Positions 34,525 to 48,385 are shown, numbered from the stretch's first letter. The stretch is DNA of 64,000 bases from Mercurialis annua (GCF_937616625.2 NC_065576.1:15750501-15814500); one strand, 5' to 3'. Translations and numbers: made by a program. Notes: a model not told the origin generated them from the letters alone.

Positions 34525-36614
34525 AAATATGGAGAGAATCCAAATAAAATTTCTCTCATTCGGATTTAAACTAAACCCTAAAACATCCAATTCTCTAAGT
34601 TTTTAAAGTCTAAGAAGGTAGTAGAGATCAATTGGTAAGTTATTCATCTATTTAACTTGTTTATTTAGGGTTTACACATGAAATAACATGTTTTGTTTTT
34701 GAATCTTGAATTATAGCCTTGGTAAGAGTGATATTTTGAGTTGTGTAACTCCAAATTGAGTTCTGTTTGTTGGTACAAAAACTTGAGGATATTAGCTACA
34801 ACGTTCTAAGCTTAAGTTTGCCCAATTAAATCTGTAAGATATTCGTTTTGATCAGAACATTAATTTATGCAGTCTGTCCAGACAGCTTGAACTATGTTTA
34901 GTAGAATTGGTATAATTTGGTGTGAAAACCTTGTATTGATACAAGACCTTTTGATTATAATTCTAAACTTATAGGGATATAATTGTGCCAAATTGTTTGT
35001 TCTAATTGTTTGTATACTGAATTAAGTACTCTTTTTAGTACATGGCATGAGTTCTGCCTTAGTAGGCAGAATGGTTACTTTGTCTATTATAATGCATTTT
35101 CATATAGAATTAATCCAAAAGGATGGAGTTATGGGTATGGAGTGTATTAGATAATTATTATAGGGATTATATGTTAAGTGAATGCTTATTTATTGTCTAT
35201 GTTTACATGATTTAGGTGCGGATAAAGGAAAGAAATGTGTCGGTGCGAATTAAGCAAAACGGTGAACTTGTAGCTTGTATTTTAGATGCATTTTGGTGAG
35301 TCGATTTGCAAGCTTTTGAAACTGAAGTTAATATATTATTTTAATACTATATATATTAATAATTAATGTGTTTAAACATGATTTCATTGGCTGTTTTGAG
35401 ATGCACAGAAGGTGCTCGACAAATGTCTAGTTAAACGTCTCAAATCTTATTTTATACAATATTGTTTAAAATGAAAGAAATGTGAATTTGAATCAAAAGG
35501 AGTGTTTGTTTTTGCAAAAGCTTTTATGCTATTGATATACCGATTGAATAAATTATGAAATGCTTTATACCTTTTGGCAAGTTTGGTAGTCATTCGTTTT
35601 GATAAATGGCTTGTGAAATCATCTAATTTGTGAATGTTTTGAGATTGGTTTTGTTGCCAAATTCTGATTGAGTTGTGATAAAATGATTTGAGATTTGTGA
35701 TATGCCTACTCTATGTGAGAGGTGATGAGTTCGTGATATGCACCTGATTATGTGCTGAGATTGTTATAGGCACATGAGAGATATTGTTTGTGTGTCTATG
35801 TGCATTTTGAAACAGGGCACTTGATTGATGGTCGGTGAAGGGAGAAGGGCCGAGCCGTGCTAATGATGGGGAAGGGTTAGCCATCAAGTGTGCCTATAAA
35901 GGTTTGGCTAGGTTGTAAGCCAGTGTTGTGTCCCTTGTTACAGACCTAGAGTTTGGTGGATTGTTATAGGGATGGATATCACGATGTGATTTGACTATGA
36001 TATTTATTTGATTACGATTTTTAAAGGCGATTTATGTTTTAGTGTTAAGTATATTGAATATGCTTTTCTTTGCGCTTTTGAATATATTTTAAAGGCTTAT
36101 GAAAGCTGAATAGTTTTGATATTTAAAATATATATTTAAACTAAAAGGAATTACGTGTTATGCTTGTTTTATTTATTTTCTGATTTTTTGCTCCCTACTT
36201 TTAAAACAAATTTCCTTTCAATAAGCAAAGGATAGCATAGCAGGCAGTGGTTATTGTAAAATTTTGGAGTGCTAGAGTTCAAGGATATTAAGGTTGGCCA
36301 TATCTCCGCTAGAGTGTCGTTTACTAGTTTGTATTATGTATTTTGTATACTAATGATATTTGCATATTATCTACTCTATATACATTGTAAAATATTTTGT
36401 ATTATGTATATATTATGACTATTTTGATAAATGGTTTAAATATGGAAATAGTTATTTCAATAAACTTTTGAGATTCATAAAATGCTTATTTGAGCGAATA
36501 ACACTATTTCAAATTTTTGATTTATAATAAGAATAATAAGGATTTGAAGTAAGTTAATTTCAATAAAATGTTTAATTAAAATCCATCTCGTGCTCAGTTA
36601 GGCAAGGTGTGACA
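34155..36614 (+). repeat. 3' LTR 'B' of Tekay-type element
   Basis: Starts TGTAACC after the purine tract and is taken to end TGTGACA at 36614, about 2.46 kb, where sequence of another repeat begins. 34525-35930 is the unbroken counterpart of fragment A. It contains an (AT)n run at about 34483-34521. The right edge is inferred from the CA ending and the change of homology. No gene is seen within it. Confidence 0.65.
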
Positions 36615-39060
36615 TGTTAGGCCGGACCGAAGACTAAGATTGAAATGGTAGTTTTGAAAATTTGGACTTGGAATCCTTACATCGCCAGTTTTCCTCAACA
36701 ACATACATTATTTTGGGTATTTTCCTAAAGGGTAGTGTCTAAACTGGAATTCATGTGGGCGGAGTCAAGGGTTTTAGTAGTAACGGGTTTAAGACTCTCA
36801 TAAATTGATATACCTTTGATAAGTCTCCTCAATCACGAGTACAAACAACCGAGGTACTGGGCAATGAGTGATGTTACTCCGCATAAGACGTACATTGGAC
36901 GTTGGAATGCAACACCAAGACGTGAGATCGGCTTTGAGCATCAGGGTTTCTCTAAGAAAGAACCATATAATGTAATGCAAGCAGTTTGATGTATCTGGTA
37001 AGTAAAGAATTTTGAGGTCGATAAGACGCAAGATTATGTGGTTTAGGTCCATGGCAACCATTTCAAAAATAGTTCTGAAAACGTTTTTCTTAAACGGTTG
37101 TTTTTATGCATCCCCATCCGATTTTCCATGGTGAGCAGAAGCGACGGTTTTGGGGTTTCCGTTCCCCCTAGGCTTATGGCAGGACTCTATTCTAGACAAG
37201 TTTTGAAAAGGTGTAGAGTCTCTACCTAGCTCAGCTAGGAAATTCCTTTTACATTGACTCGATAACCTTACTCGCTTATGGGTAAGATTACTGTACGCCA
37301 ACCAAAGACTTGGGTTCGTGGACCTCCTCGAGACTCGTGCAGCTTGGCTTATTAACCTCTATTTTCTTTACTTGCTAGATATATCTATATCACCTCGACA
37401 TATATTGCAATTCACAGGATATATTGCTGGAAATGTAAACACTTATGAAAGCGGTAAACGCGTTTGATACGCATATGACTCGATCTGGACTAGCAAGTAG
37501 CAATTACTCCTAGCATACATCTAAACCTAGCAATTTCTAACAAGTAACAAGTATCGGCTGGTCTGGATATATTACATGCACAAAACCTAAACCGGAAGTC
37601 TAAGATTGATTGATTTATTAGGTGATTCTTGAAATTCTATACAACCTCTAATTACATTTTACATGCAACCCTAAGATGTCTAAGTTATTGGCTGGAGTTG
37701 ATATGCTTGCTAATTAACGTGGTTAGTCCTATAGCCTGTCAATACTAGATTGGCATATGTTTTGGAAAGCTGTAAACATTACAAACGTGCCTGCAGGCAG
37801 TTGATATGCATAAAAGGTGAGGAATACTTTTAAACCTCGTTGACTTTTAAGTGCCTGCACTTGCGCGTATTTGACCGTCGGTGTTGTCATAATTTGTTCT
37901 CGGGCAGAATAAAAAAGCTGTCTGTTTCGTTGATACGTATCTATTAGTTTTAACCGAGGTCGTTTCCGAGTTTGGATGGACCCGGAACTCTGTCTAGAAG
38001 AGGCTGGGTACGCCGGTTGTGGGCTCATGGGCCTGGTTTATACTTTGTGTTATATGTTTGGACTTTAGGGTCCGAATTATATTGAGTCTGGCCCATTACA
38101 GTGCTGCAAATTAAAGTACATCAAGATGCCTAAATTTGGGCTTAAACGGGGCCGAATTCCGAGTTCAAATCTAAAAGCAAGTTTGGATCAAAGTCTGGAG
38201 GATCTGGAATGTAATTTTGGGAAGCACGGAAGTGATGAACACGGCGCCAGTTATGGTGCCGGCACCGGCAATCTAAACTGGCGGCGGCGCCAGTTCATTT
38301 CGGCGGTGGCGCCGGTTGCAGTGGCGGCGACACTGGTTTGTGGAGCGGACAATAACTCCTTTTCGTCGTTTTCAGCTTTATTTTTCATCGTTTCATCTTT
38401 TTTTCATCGTTTCAGCTCCGGTTTTTGAGCAAGGACAGGCAAAAACGCATAAAACAAAACAAGTAATACATATAGAATATCATGGGAATATTCAAAAGTG
38501 AATTAAACGTCTAGAACATCAATTTACAACAATTTAATGGAGGATGCGTTTTAATCAAGCTTGGAAAATACCCTGGCATGCTTTCTAAGCGTTTTAGCCA
38601 ATTGAACCCTAGATTATAGCATATAAAACATATTAATTTGACTATTGACATGCTTCCTATCAATTTTATGGCTATTGTAGTAAAAATATTAAATCCAATT
38701 ATAATGGCAATTTTATGGAAAAATCAACAAAGTAATCTAATCATGCATCCTAGTTCACAAATACTCAACAAATATGATCAGAATGGCATAAAAGTGATAT
38801 GAGAATATAGAGGGTCTTCACAATTTTCGTTCAGAATCCTTGGCTAGTTTAATGGCAAAGTGGATGCGGAATCCAGCTTCGAATACTGTGCAGTCTGTGT
38901 TTTTGATAGATTAAAGCGTTTTGGTTTTTTTTTGGCTAGAATTGAAGTGAATTTGTGTGTGTATGGGTATTCGGCCGTAGTAGGTGTTTTTCTAGGGTTA
39001 TCGGTGCTTGGTAAGTTGTCTAACAGGGGTATTTATAGAGGGGAAGGATGACTTGGGATA
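36615..39060 (-). repeat. LARD-type LTR plus leader, copy 1
   Basis: Aligns in the same orientation with 47875-50290 at moderate identity. Shared landmarks include 'gtctcctcaatcacgagtac' (36822 and 48072), the 'aatgcggaatccagcttc' context (~38858, ~50056) and a minus-strand TATA near 39030. It therefore represents, on the minus strand, the promoter half of an LTR, a decayed primer site near 37105-37125 and ~480 bp of leader. No open frame shows known motifs. Confidence 0.65.
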
Positions 39061-41050
39061 TTTTATAGGTTAAATTAGTTTTAATTACTATTTACCTAGA
39101 TAGAGTTTGATTTAAGGTTGAAGAAGCGTTAAATGATAGATTATTAGGAGTTTAAAGCTAATCCTAATACCTAATGACTTATCTTTTAGAAATTTGAACC
39201 CTAGAAGACTCTAAGCTAACCCTAGGTCACTCATCCCCCTATAAATACCACTGCTAACTCATTGAGTCAGAGGTTGGACCAGAAACACAAAAACCCAAGG
39301 CATAGAATTCGACCTCCAGACAAGCCCTAGAGCCTTCAAGACAAGCCCAGAGGATCAAAACAAGCCCCAAGGCCTTCGAGACAGACCTTAGAGGATCTGA
39401 AAATTGCCCATAAGACGGGATTCAAACAACCAACATAGCCTTAGCCCCATTTATGCATAAAAGACGCCGAAATACGGTAGAAAGACACCGAAGTGTTGTA
39501 TAAAAACACCATGGATGGTAGAAAAACACCAAAAATCGGTAGAGAGACATCGAACATGGTAGAAAGATGCCAAAGCCTAGTAAAAAACATCAACATACGG
39601 TAGAAAGACACCGAAGGTCGGTAGTAAGACACCAAAAATGGTAGAAAGACGCCAAAGCCTGGTAGAAAGACACCAACATCCGTTAATTGTGGAATAATTA
39701 ACGTAATCTAGGCACCATTTCAATAGGGTGACCCTTGGGATGGCCAAGGGGATGTTGTCCCTTATACAAACCTAAGAAGGTCCGGACAGGATAATTACTG
39801 GGGTCTAAGCCATCAGATCACTATTAGGACGATTAAGATTTTATAGCTCCATTCCACGGGGCACATGCTCAGGTAGCCCAAGCTCAATGGCAGCTAAGAA
39901 GACTACTCCCGGCCAGATGTGGAGTAGACCAGAACCAGGGGGCATTAAGTCAGAGTCATGCGCCACGATGGGTAATGCTCAGACTAGGGCGTTACCATAC
40001 CACCGGGCGAGCGAGCACCTCTGATAGTGGAAGTATCCTTGTCGCTTGTCTAACAGCAAGTTTCTTCTTTAACAAGAATTGACCTACTTCGTCAATTCTC
40101 GTAAAAGAGGGGGCAAATTGTGGACACCTATTTTTCGGACAGGAAAAAAGTGATAAGGACTGAAGCGTCCAATGATGATTTCCAGAGAAATCTGTCCAGG
40201 TGACGACCTTTTAATTTGTTTGCTGGAATCCAAGCAGGCGTAATCTGTGCACAGTTGTAAACTTGGAGGATTAAAATACAATTAGGCGTAAATAGCCCAT
40301 AAAAATCCAAAGAGATTGTAGTCTAAGTCCAGAAATTGGACTCATTGTAATGTCTTAGAAGTTTATGGGCAAATTTATAAGTTTTACGGGCTAGAATTGA
40401 CCATACTCAAACCCTTAGGGCCTTAGGAGCATTTTTTTAACACTTTCGGACACAAAACTAACTTTTAGCACCTTTTTACTTAGTCATCAAGTTTTAGTAC
40501 GGATTTAATTAATAAAATAGTGTTCTTAGCTAATCCTAATTCCTTAAAACCTATCACTTCACACACTTTAAACCCTAGAGGATTCTAGAATATTCTAGGG
40601 AACCCTAGGGAACCCATTCCCCTATAAATACTACTGTTAGTCAGCTGAGTCAGGGTCGGACCAGAACCACATAACCTCTAGATAGCAAAATTCGACCCCT
40701 TCCCTAAAAGCCATAGCCGAATTCACACACACACCACACACACAAACCCTTGGGGCTCTAGGAGCATGTTTTAACACTTTCGGGCACCAAAACTAACTTT
40801 TAGCACCTTTTTACTTATCCATCAAGTTTTAGTACGAATTTAATTAATAAAGTGTTTTTAGCTAATCCTAATTTCTTAAGACCTATCACTTCACATACTT
40901 TCGACCCTAGAAGATTTTAGAATATTCTAGAAGATTCTAGAATATTCTAGAAGATTCTAGGGAACCATAGGTCACCCATTCCCCTATAAATACTAGTATT
41001 TATCAGCTGAGTCAGGGGTCGGACCAGAAACACCTAAACCCTAGATAACC
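39061..41050 (+). repeat. LARD-type LTR and 3' end in plus orientation
   Basis: 39061-39310 resembles an LTR promoter half (CCCCTATAAATACC at ~39238). 39400-40098 is inner sequence including a degenerate 20-27 bp array of 'ggtagaaagacacc' (39450-39680). A purine tract (AAAAGAGGGGGCAAAT) precedes an LTR start TGTGGACACC at 40119. The LTR runs to ~40746, then a second copy of its middle (40747-41050, equal to ~40419-40700) follows directly. No coding region is seen. Confidence 0.6.
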
Positions 41051-41750
41051 AAATTTGTACGTCAATTCTTGTTAAAGAAGAAACTTGCTGTTAAACAAGT
41101 GATAAGGATACGGCCCACCATGGGAGGCGCTCGCCCGCCCGGTGGTATGTTAATGCCCTAGCCTGAGCATTGCCCATCGTGGTGTATGACTCTGACTTCA
41201 TGCCCCCTAGTTCTGGTCTACTCCACATCTGGCCGGGAGTAGTCTTCTCAACTGCCATTGAGCTTGGGCTGCCTGAGTATGTGCCCCGTGGAATGGAGCA
41301 ATAAACTATTAGCCGTCCTGAGAGTGATCTGATGGCTTGAACCCCAGTAATTATCTTGTCCAGAACTTATTAGCTTTGTAGATGGGACACACCCCCTTAG
41401 CTATCCCAAGGGCTACCCTATTGAATATGTGCCTGGATTCCGTTAATTATTTCACAATTAATAGATGCTGGTGTCTTTCTACCAGGCTTTGACGTCATTC
41501 TTCCATTTTTGTTGTCTTTCTACCGACCTTCGGCGTCATTCTTCCATTTTTGATGTTTTCTACCAAGCTTTGGCATCTTTCTGCCATCTTCGGTGTCTCT
41601 CTACCGATTTTTGGTGTTTTTCTACCGTCCATGGTGTTTTTATACCACACTTCGGTGTCTTTCTACCATATTTCGGCTTCTTTATGCCATATATGGAGCT
41701 TAGGCTCTATTGGTTGTTTGACTCCCGTCTTACGGGCAACTTTTTGTTCC

Positions 41751-42044
41751 ACTAGGGTTTGTCTTGATGACTATGGGGATTGTTTTAAAGCTCTAGGGCT
41801 TGTCTTAAAGGCTATGGGACTTGTCTAAAGGCTCTGGGGCTTGTCTTGAAGGCTCTGGGGCTTGATCTGATCCTCTGGGGCTTCTATGAAGGCTATGGGG
41901 CTTGTTTTGATCCATTAGGGCTTGTCTTAAAGGCTCTAGGGCTTGTTTTGATCCTCTAGGGCTTGTCTTGAAGACTCTGGGGCTTGCTCTGATCCTCCGA
42001 GGCTTGTCTTGAAAGCTCTGGGGCTTGATCTGATCCTCTGGGTT
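41751..42044. repeat. ~21 bp tandem repeat array
   Basis: Degenerate copies of CTCTGGGGCTTGTCTTGAAGG, some alternating with a GATCTGATC variant. Confidence 0.8.
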
Positions 42045-45000
42045 GTCTGTATTTCTTTGTTTTATCTTTCAGGGCGTTTGTAATTCCGGTTGTCTATCCT
42101 CTTGGGTGTTTATTCTAAGGATTATGGCTCTCGCCTGTCGTTGGGAAAGGTCCTTAAGGGATTTGTACTTTGTCTGGCCGGATCCAGCAGGGAGTTTTCT
42201 TATTCTGAATTTGTCTTTTGGTCGTGGGTTTATCGGAAGAAAAATGGCTCTAAGTAGCCTATCCATGGGAGGCTTGCGCTTATAAATGCCTCGAGGGAAA
42301 GTGGATACATCCTTATTCACTTTTATCCATATTTTCTCAAATTAGGGTCATTCGGTCTGGCACTCTTTTAGGATTTCAGCCTTTTACTAGAGATAAGTTT
42401 TTCGTTGCTAGATTCTAGGATATGTTTTGTATTCTGAATCGAAGTGTGAGATTTGCTTGTAAAGAGTAGCTGAATGAGCTGGCCTGGATTGGTGTACACA
42501 ACATACAACAAACTGGTTAGTGTTTAAGCTGTATTTGACTTGTATACTTACTTAGAGTATTTACGGATCCCTTCGTCGCGGAACATCCTTCCGGGGGAGA
42601 CTTGGCCTCGCTGGTTGCAAATAGTCGAAAGTACTGGTCTCGTTTCTTAAGTGTGCTTATGCTCCATTGATGGATTGAACCAATTGTTCGTGTGGTTCCC
42701 AGTGAACCACCCCCGTCAATGCTGCATGGTAGAGATGTCGTGACGTTTGCCCTCCGTTCAGACCACAAAGGTTACCCGGTGGCTGAGTTTGTATCTTCTC
42801 CCCGATGAAGCTACTCGAACGATATGGTGTTACCATGTCTTCTATGTATGTTGCCTCCGGTTGGCGTGACAAGGCTTCAGGTTCGGGATGATGCTAATAC
42901 GCTCCCTGGGAGCTGGCATGGTGACCCTGAATCGTTGTCACAAGGGTGGGACTATGACGAGTAGATTGCACCTTCTTTTACTAGTTTAACATTCTAGATG
43001 TGGTACTTCCTTGATAGTGCTCTTTTGTTTGTGTTTCTGTCTTATGGGAAACCTCTGTTTCTTGACTTCTGGTTGATGGAGACCTGATGCCCTTAACATT
43101 TTGCTAGTGGAGACCCGATGCCCCCTGTCTTCTGGTTGGTGGAGACCTAATGCCCTTTATCTTCTGCTTTTAAAGCTGATAATTGATGCTTGTTCTGGTG
43201 TCGGATTAGGGTTGGCACCTTGTCCTCATTCTAGGGTGAGATGGAGGTTCAGAGCTTGGTGTCTCTGGAGAGTAATTCCTTGCATAGTGTCCCGCATTCT
43301 AGCATGTAGGTTGTCTGCTCTAGGCATTTCTGTGTGTTGTAGTCTTGGCGCCTGCTGATTCTAGTGGTGGCTTTTGAAGATAGAGGGCTGGCGCCTGTTG
43401 ATTCTGGAATGAGGTGGAGGCTGTGACCCGTTGTTCCTGGAGAGATCGGATATGTACCGTATCTGCACAGATGAGGGTGAAAATGGCAGAATGCTATATG
43501 ATATATTCTATATGTATACAATGTTTTTCTTTGACTGCTCTCTAGTTTCTCGTAGTACTGCATGGACAATCTGGAATGTATGTTGTAGCGGGCGGAGCTG
43601 GCTCCTGTTAATAGTGGAGCTGATATTCCTCTTAGATTTCCTGTCAATAGTTGATGTGACTTTTGTGTCGACGGTCATGGACTCGAAGCCCGTGGTGGTC
43701 GTAGAGACCCTGCTTCTTCTTCTAACAATGTGCAGGTTGGGTGCGACGAGGACGCTGATGATGAGTTCTCTAGTGGAAATGATGGAGATTTTGAGGCCCC
43801 CCTGGTGAAGGACTCTGATTATGACAAGTATAATTTTGTCCTTTGTACTTCCTTCTTATATGCCAGTACATTGTTTCCTACGCGTGGATACTTTACTTGC
43901 CAAACCTCATCATCGCTTCGCGTTCTGGGCGTCTTGTTTAAGTTTCTGGTTTCCAAAAAGTGATCTAAATTTTTGTCTTCTTCTAAAATCGAGCCGACCT
44001 TTATTGTTGTGTTTAGGAGCCTGTTGTCCCGTGACGATCAAATTATGGGAAGCCTCGGTCCCGAGATGTTGCCATGATTTGGAACCCGTAGTCCCGTGAC
44101 GATTGAATTTTAGGAAGCCCTGGTCCCGAGATATTGCCATAATTAGCAGCCCATAATCCCGTAAGTATTTGAGTCGTGGGAGGCCTTAGTCCTATGAATG
44201 ATACCCCCTGCTGTCTAGTAGCAGAGGTTTTTTGACTTTTATAGGGAGGGGTCTTATGCCCCCTGCTATCCGGATTTCCGTCTCAGGATAATAGAGGTAT
44301 TGTGCCTATGTTTAGATAATATCGTCTTAATTCTAGGGAAAGAGGCTCGACGCCTGTCCTGAGATCTTTGACGCCCCGTGCTATCTGGATATTCTTCGTA
44401 TGATGGTAGAGGCATGGTGCCTTTAGCTGGGTAGAAGGCTTGAAACCTGTGATGAGGGTTTCGATGCCCCTAGCTATCCGGATTTCTACCTCAGGATAGT
44501 AGCTGCATGACGCCTATTTTGAGTCATAAATTCTTGTAACCCGTGGTTCTTGAGGATCTTCTTGGAGTAATGGGGTTAATCCCTCTACCATCAGGGATGA
44601 GGGCTTTGATGCCCCCTGTCATCTGAGATTTCGTCTCGGGGTAGCAATGCCATTTTTATTCCGACTTTGCAGAAGGCCTATTGAGAGGACTCTGATGTTC
44701 GCTGTCATTCGGATTTCCTTTTCTGGGTAGTAGAGGCATGTTGCATGCCTGGGCCTTTCTGGTAATACAGATACTTTATAGTCTACTTTGAGGATTTTGA
44801 TGCCTTCTGCTAACTGAATATTTGTCGTAGGACGCTACAGGCATCGTATTAAATTGGGTCGAAGGCCTGAAACATGTGACAAGAGTTTCGATGCCCCCTA
44901 CCATCCAGATTTTTATTACATGATACTAGTGGCAAAGTGCATGTTCTGGGTTATATAGGCTTGCAGCATGTGGTTTTCGAGGTGTATCTTGCTTGTGGAG

Positions 45001-45217
45001 GTTTCTGGGCCTGTGCTGATTCTGTTGGAGGTCGGAGGGTTGTTCTTGATTCTGTAAGAGGCCGGAAGCTTGTTGTGGGGAATTTGATGCTCCTTTTGCT
45101 ATCCAGATTTCTGTTTCTAGATGGAGGCGGCATGGTACCTGTTCTGATGTACTTCTAGACTATTGGGGAACTTAAGTCTCCAAATCTGGATGGCGAGTAC
45201 TTCTGCCTCCTACTATC

Positions 45218-45630
45218 TGGGTAAGGAATTCTTATGCCCCCTTGCTGTCTGGCTGAGGACGTCTTTTGCACCCTGCTGTCTGTTTAAGGAAGTCTTATAC
45301 CCCCTGCTGTTTGGTTGAGGAAGTCTTTTGCCCCCTGATTGTCAAGCTGAGGAAGTCTTCTGCCCCCTACTGTCTGGCTGAGGAAGTCTTCTGCCCCCTA
45401 TTATCTGGTTAAGGAAGTCTGTTGCCCCTTGCTGTCTGGCTGAGGAAGTCTTCTGCCCCCTGCTGTCTGGTTGAGGAAGTATGTTGCCCTCTGATTGTCT
45501 GGATGAGGAAGTCTTATACGCCCTTGTTGTCTGGATGAGGAAGTCTTCTGCCCCCAGCTGTCTAGCTGAGGAAGTTTTCTGCCCCCTGATTGTCTAGCTG
45601 AGGAAGTCTTCTGCCCCCTGATGTCTGTTA
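45218..45630. repeat. ~31 bp minisatellite, 13 copies
   Basis: Units of the form TGAGGAAGTCTTCTGCCCCC followed by TGCTGTCTGGC. They are contiguous with 31-32 bp spacing and scattered substitutions. Looser relatives of the 'gatgccccctgctatc' core extend on the left to ~44200. Confidence 0.9.
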
Positions 45631-46949
45631 ATGAAGGAGTTTGATGCCCCTAATATCTAGGTCCTTTTGAAGTGAAGGCTTGTTGCCCATCGAGTTTTTG
45701 CTATATTCTAATTATGGAGATTACTAGGCCTGCTCGGGACGTCCAAATCTGCAAAAATTGGCCCCATTTTTCATTTTCCTGAGTTTGTCTATTGTAGACT
45801 CGGTATTATCCCCTCATTGAAGCATTCAGTTTTTCTAGTGGGGAACTGGATTGTTCGTTGAAGAGTCTTGCTCCAGTCTTGCTCCTTCTGGACTTTGTAG
45901 TCTGGTCTTGGGGTGGGCCGATCTATAGTTCCTATGACAATTTGTATGTATTCACAGTTCTATATGGAGAAGGATGTATGCACATTTTGAATTTCAGGTT
46001 TTAAAATGAGATTTTGTTCCATTGTCTCAAACATTGTGCTTTTAGAATTTATGGTCATTTGTCCTTTCTTTCTAGGTACATGTGCTGATCAGTGGTAGAA
46101 GATCCATATTACTGCTCATTCAATATCCGGTATATTACTTGAGATGTTTTCTAATTCAAGTGATCATACCCCTGTCGTCAATGATTGACTATTTTTCCTC
46201 TTTTTTTTTCTTTTCAGCAGAGAGGTTCTTTCGGTTCTCTCGCCGCCCCTCACCTTTTTTTCGGAATATTTTATCCCCTCTCTTTTTTTTTCAGCATAAA
46301 GGTTCTTTCGATTCTCTCGCCGCCCTTTCCCCTTCTAGACTTTGTAATCTCGCCCCCTTACTTGTCAGAGGTAGAACCTATTGAAACAAAATTGTCTCTG
46401 GACTTTGATTTTATCGTTTCCATATACCGGACATTGAATATGCTGGTTTCTGTATAGCACGATTTTATCACTCATGCACGTGTCATGATTGAAAATTACA
46501 TGTCCATTAGACCAGACATCGCATAAATGAACAAAATAGATTTCATCATTGACTCTGGAATCCGAATGCATTAGATAGATAAAATCGTTCAAAAATATTC
46601 AAATGCGGAAAATGAATGAAACTGGAAAATATAACAAATTTAGTTTAGGAGAACAGATATCCCTAGAGCTTGAGATTTGGGATGGATTTCTACACTCGTC
46701 TTGCTGGGGACATCACGGAGGTCGTGTTCGATGCTGGGCGTCAATTCTTCTTGCTTTTACCGCCGTTGTTGGACACTGAGTCTATAACAGGAAAATATGG
46801 GGCCAATTTTCCGGGGATGCTTTCCTGGGATATTAGCAGGTTGTCGATGGGGCGTGCCTTGGATGGTGGAGCCTTCTATTACTCTGTCTGGATTTACTGA
46901 GATTTCTCCCATCCTGTTCGATTGCATTAGAAAGTTGAGACCTCCATTG

Positions 46950-47165
46950 TTCTGACTCTGTAGGAGGTCGGAAGCCCGTTCTGATTCTTCAGGAGGTCGG
47001 AAGCCCGTTCTGATTCTTTAGGAAGCTGAAGGGCCGCTATGATTCTTTAGAAGCCCGGAAGCGCATTCTGACTCTATAGGAGGCCGGAAGAGCATTCTGA
47101 CTCTATACGAGCCCGGAAGCGCATTCTGACTCTATAGGAGGCCGGAAGTGCATTCTGACTATATA
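46950..47165. repeat. ~30 bp tandem repeat, seven or eight copies
   Basis: Units of GGAGGCCGGAAGCGCATTCT followed by GACTCTATA, more degenerate on the left side. Confidence 0.85.
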
Positions 47166-48385
47166 GAATACGTCTTTATAACTGTATTCTGGAGTCGTAG
47201 AAGGCATGGTGGAAACCTCCTTCTGATATGTCGGTTGTCCTGGTTGTTGATTTTGGAGTCATATGACCCGTTTTTATGGTCTGTCGGCTATTTGAGTCGG
47301 CGTTCTAGATGTTGGATGGGCATTGGTTAGAGCAGTCAGTAATATGGCTGCAAAACAAGGGGTTAGTGCATGATGCATGTCGCTGCATCCACAAGGGGTT
47401 AGTGTGATATTTTGCATTTATGATGCATGATATGCAGATGCTATGCAGGGGTTAGTTTTTAACATGTAGCACATAGCAGGTTAGCACGTAGAACAGTTTG
47501 ATATCACATAGACACGTTGTTCCTTCCTATCTTATTTCTCCCACACACGTAATCCGGGCAAGAGTCGGCGTTCCTGTAAAGCTCTCTTCTAGCAGTTCTA
47601 AAGCAGATAGACGACATTTGTCAATGTAGTGATTCTTTTATCCCTTTCTGGAAGGAGTTGAAACATGTAGGGTGGTCGAGAAAGTCCGTTTTGAAATTTG
47701 GAATTTGATTTAGTCGTGCGGCTGTATCTAGTGACAGGAGTTCTCACTAGACTGGTTATTGGAGGTTTGATCAAGCAAATGAGTTTTACTTGATCATATT
47801 CGTTTCTTTTAGGCCTCGCCTAACAGGATGTTTTGAAAATCTGGTTTTGAAACTGGAAAAATTATTTGGCCAAACCTAAGGCTAAGATTGAAATTGCAGG
47901 TTTTGAAAACTTGGATTTGGAATCATTACATTCACAGCATGCCTCAAATATAAACATTATGTTGGGTATTTTCCTAGAGGGTAGTGTCTAAGCTGAATGC
48001 ATGTGGACTAAGTCATTTGGTTTAGGTAGTAACCGATTTAAGGCTCCCACAGACAGATATACCTTTGATAGGTCTCCTCAATCACGAGTACAAACGACTG
48101 AGGTAATGAGGTCTGAGTGATACTGTTCCGCATAAGATGTTCTGGTCATTGGAGTGCAATTCCAGAGCGTGAGATCAGCTATGAGTATCGGGGCTGGATA
48201 GGGACTCCTAGAGAGTAGGTGAGAAGAAAAATTTCTAATGCAATGCAGCAGGTGCGAATATGTCTGGAAAATAAAGACGGTGATTGATAAGGCGCAAGCC
48301 GTGCGGTTTAGGTCCATGGAAACCATTTTTAAAAACAATACTGAAAACATTTTTATGTTCAAGTTTTAAAACAGTTGATTTTAAT

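Larger units (their letters stand above)
41051..48385 (-). mobile_element. LARD-like internal region without genes
   Basis: About 7.3 kb between the primer site at 48386 and the repeat junction at 41050. I found no gag, protease, RT, RNase H or integrase motif on either strand. 41052-41740 is the reverse complement of 39400-40082. The region is made largely of degenerate tandem units (41751-42044, 44200-45660, 46950-47165) and two ~80 bp copies of a T-rich unit (46195-46360). Such gene-less large elements bounded by LTRs are called LARDs. Parts could be unrelated insertions that I do not recognise. Confidence 0.55.

Noticed and set aside
43249..43647. Minus-strand 132-codon frame in the LARD body
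   Set aside because: No recognised motif; it lies in degenerate repeats and its composition changes along its length. Not enough support for a gene.
45218..45630. Regularly spaced repeat that could look like a CRISPR array
   Set aside because: The units are contiguous with no unique spacers, in plant retroelement DNA; it is a minisatellite.
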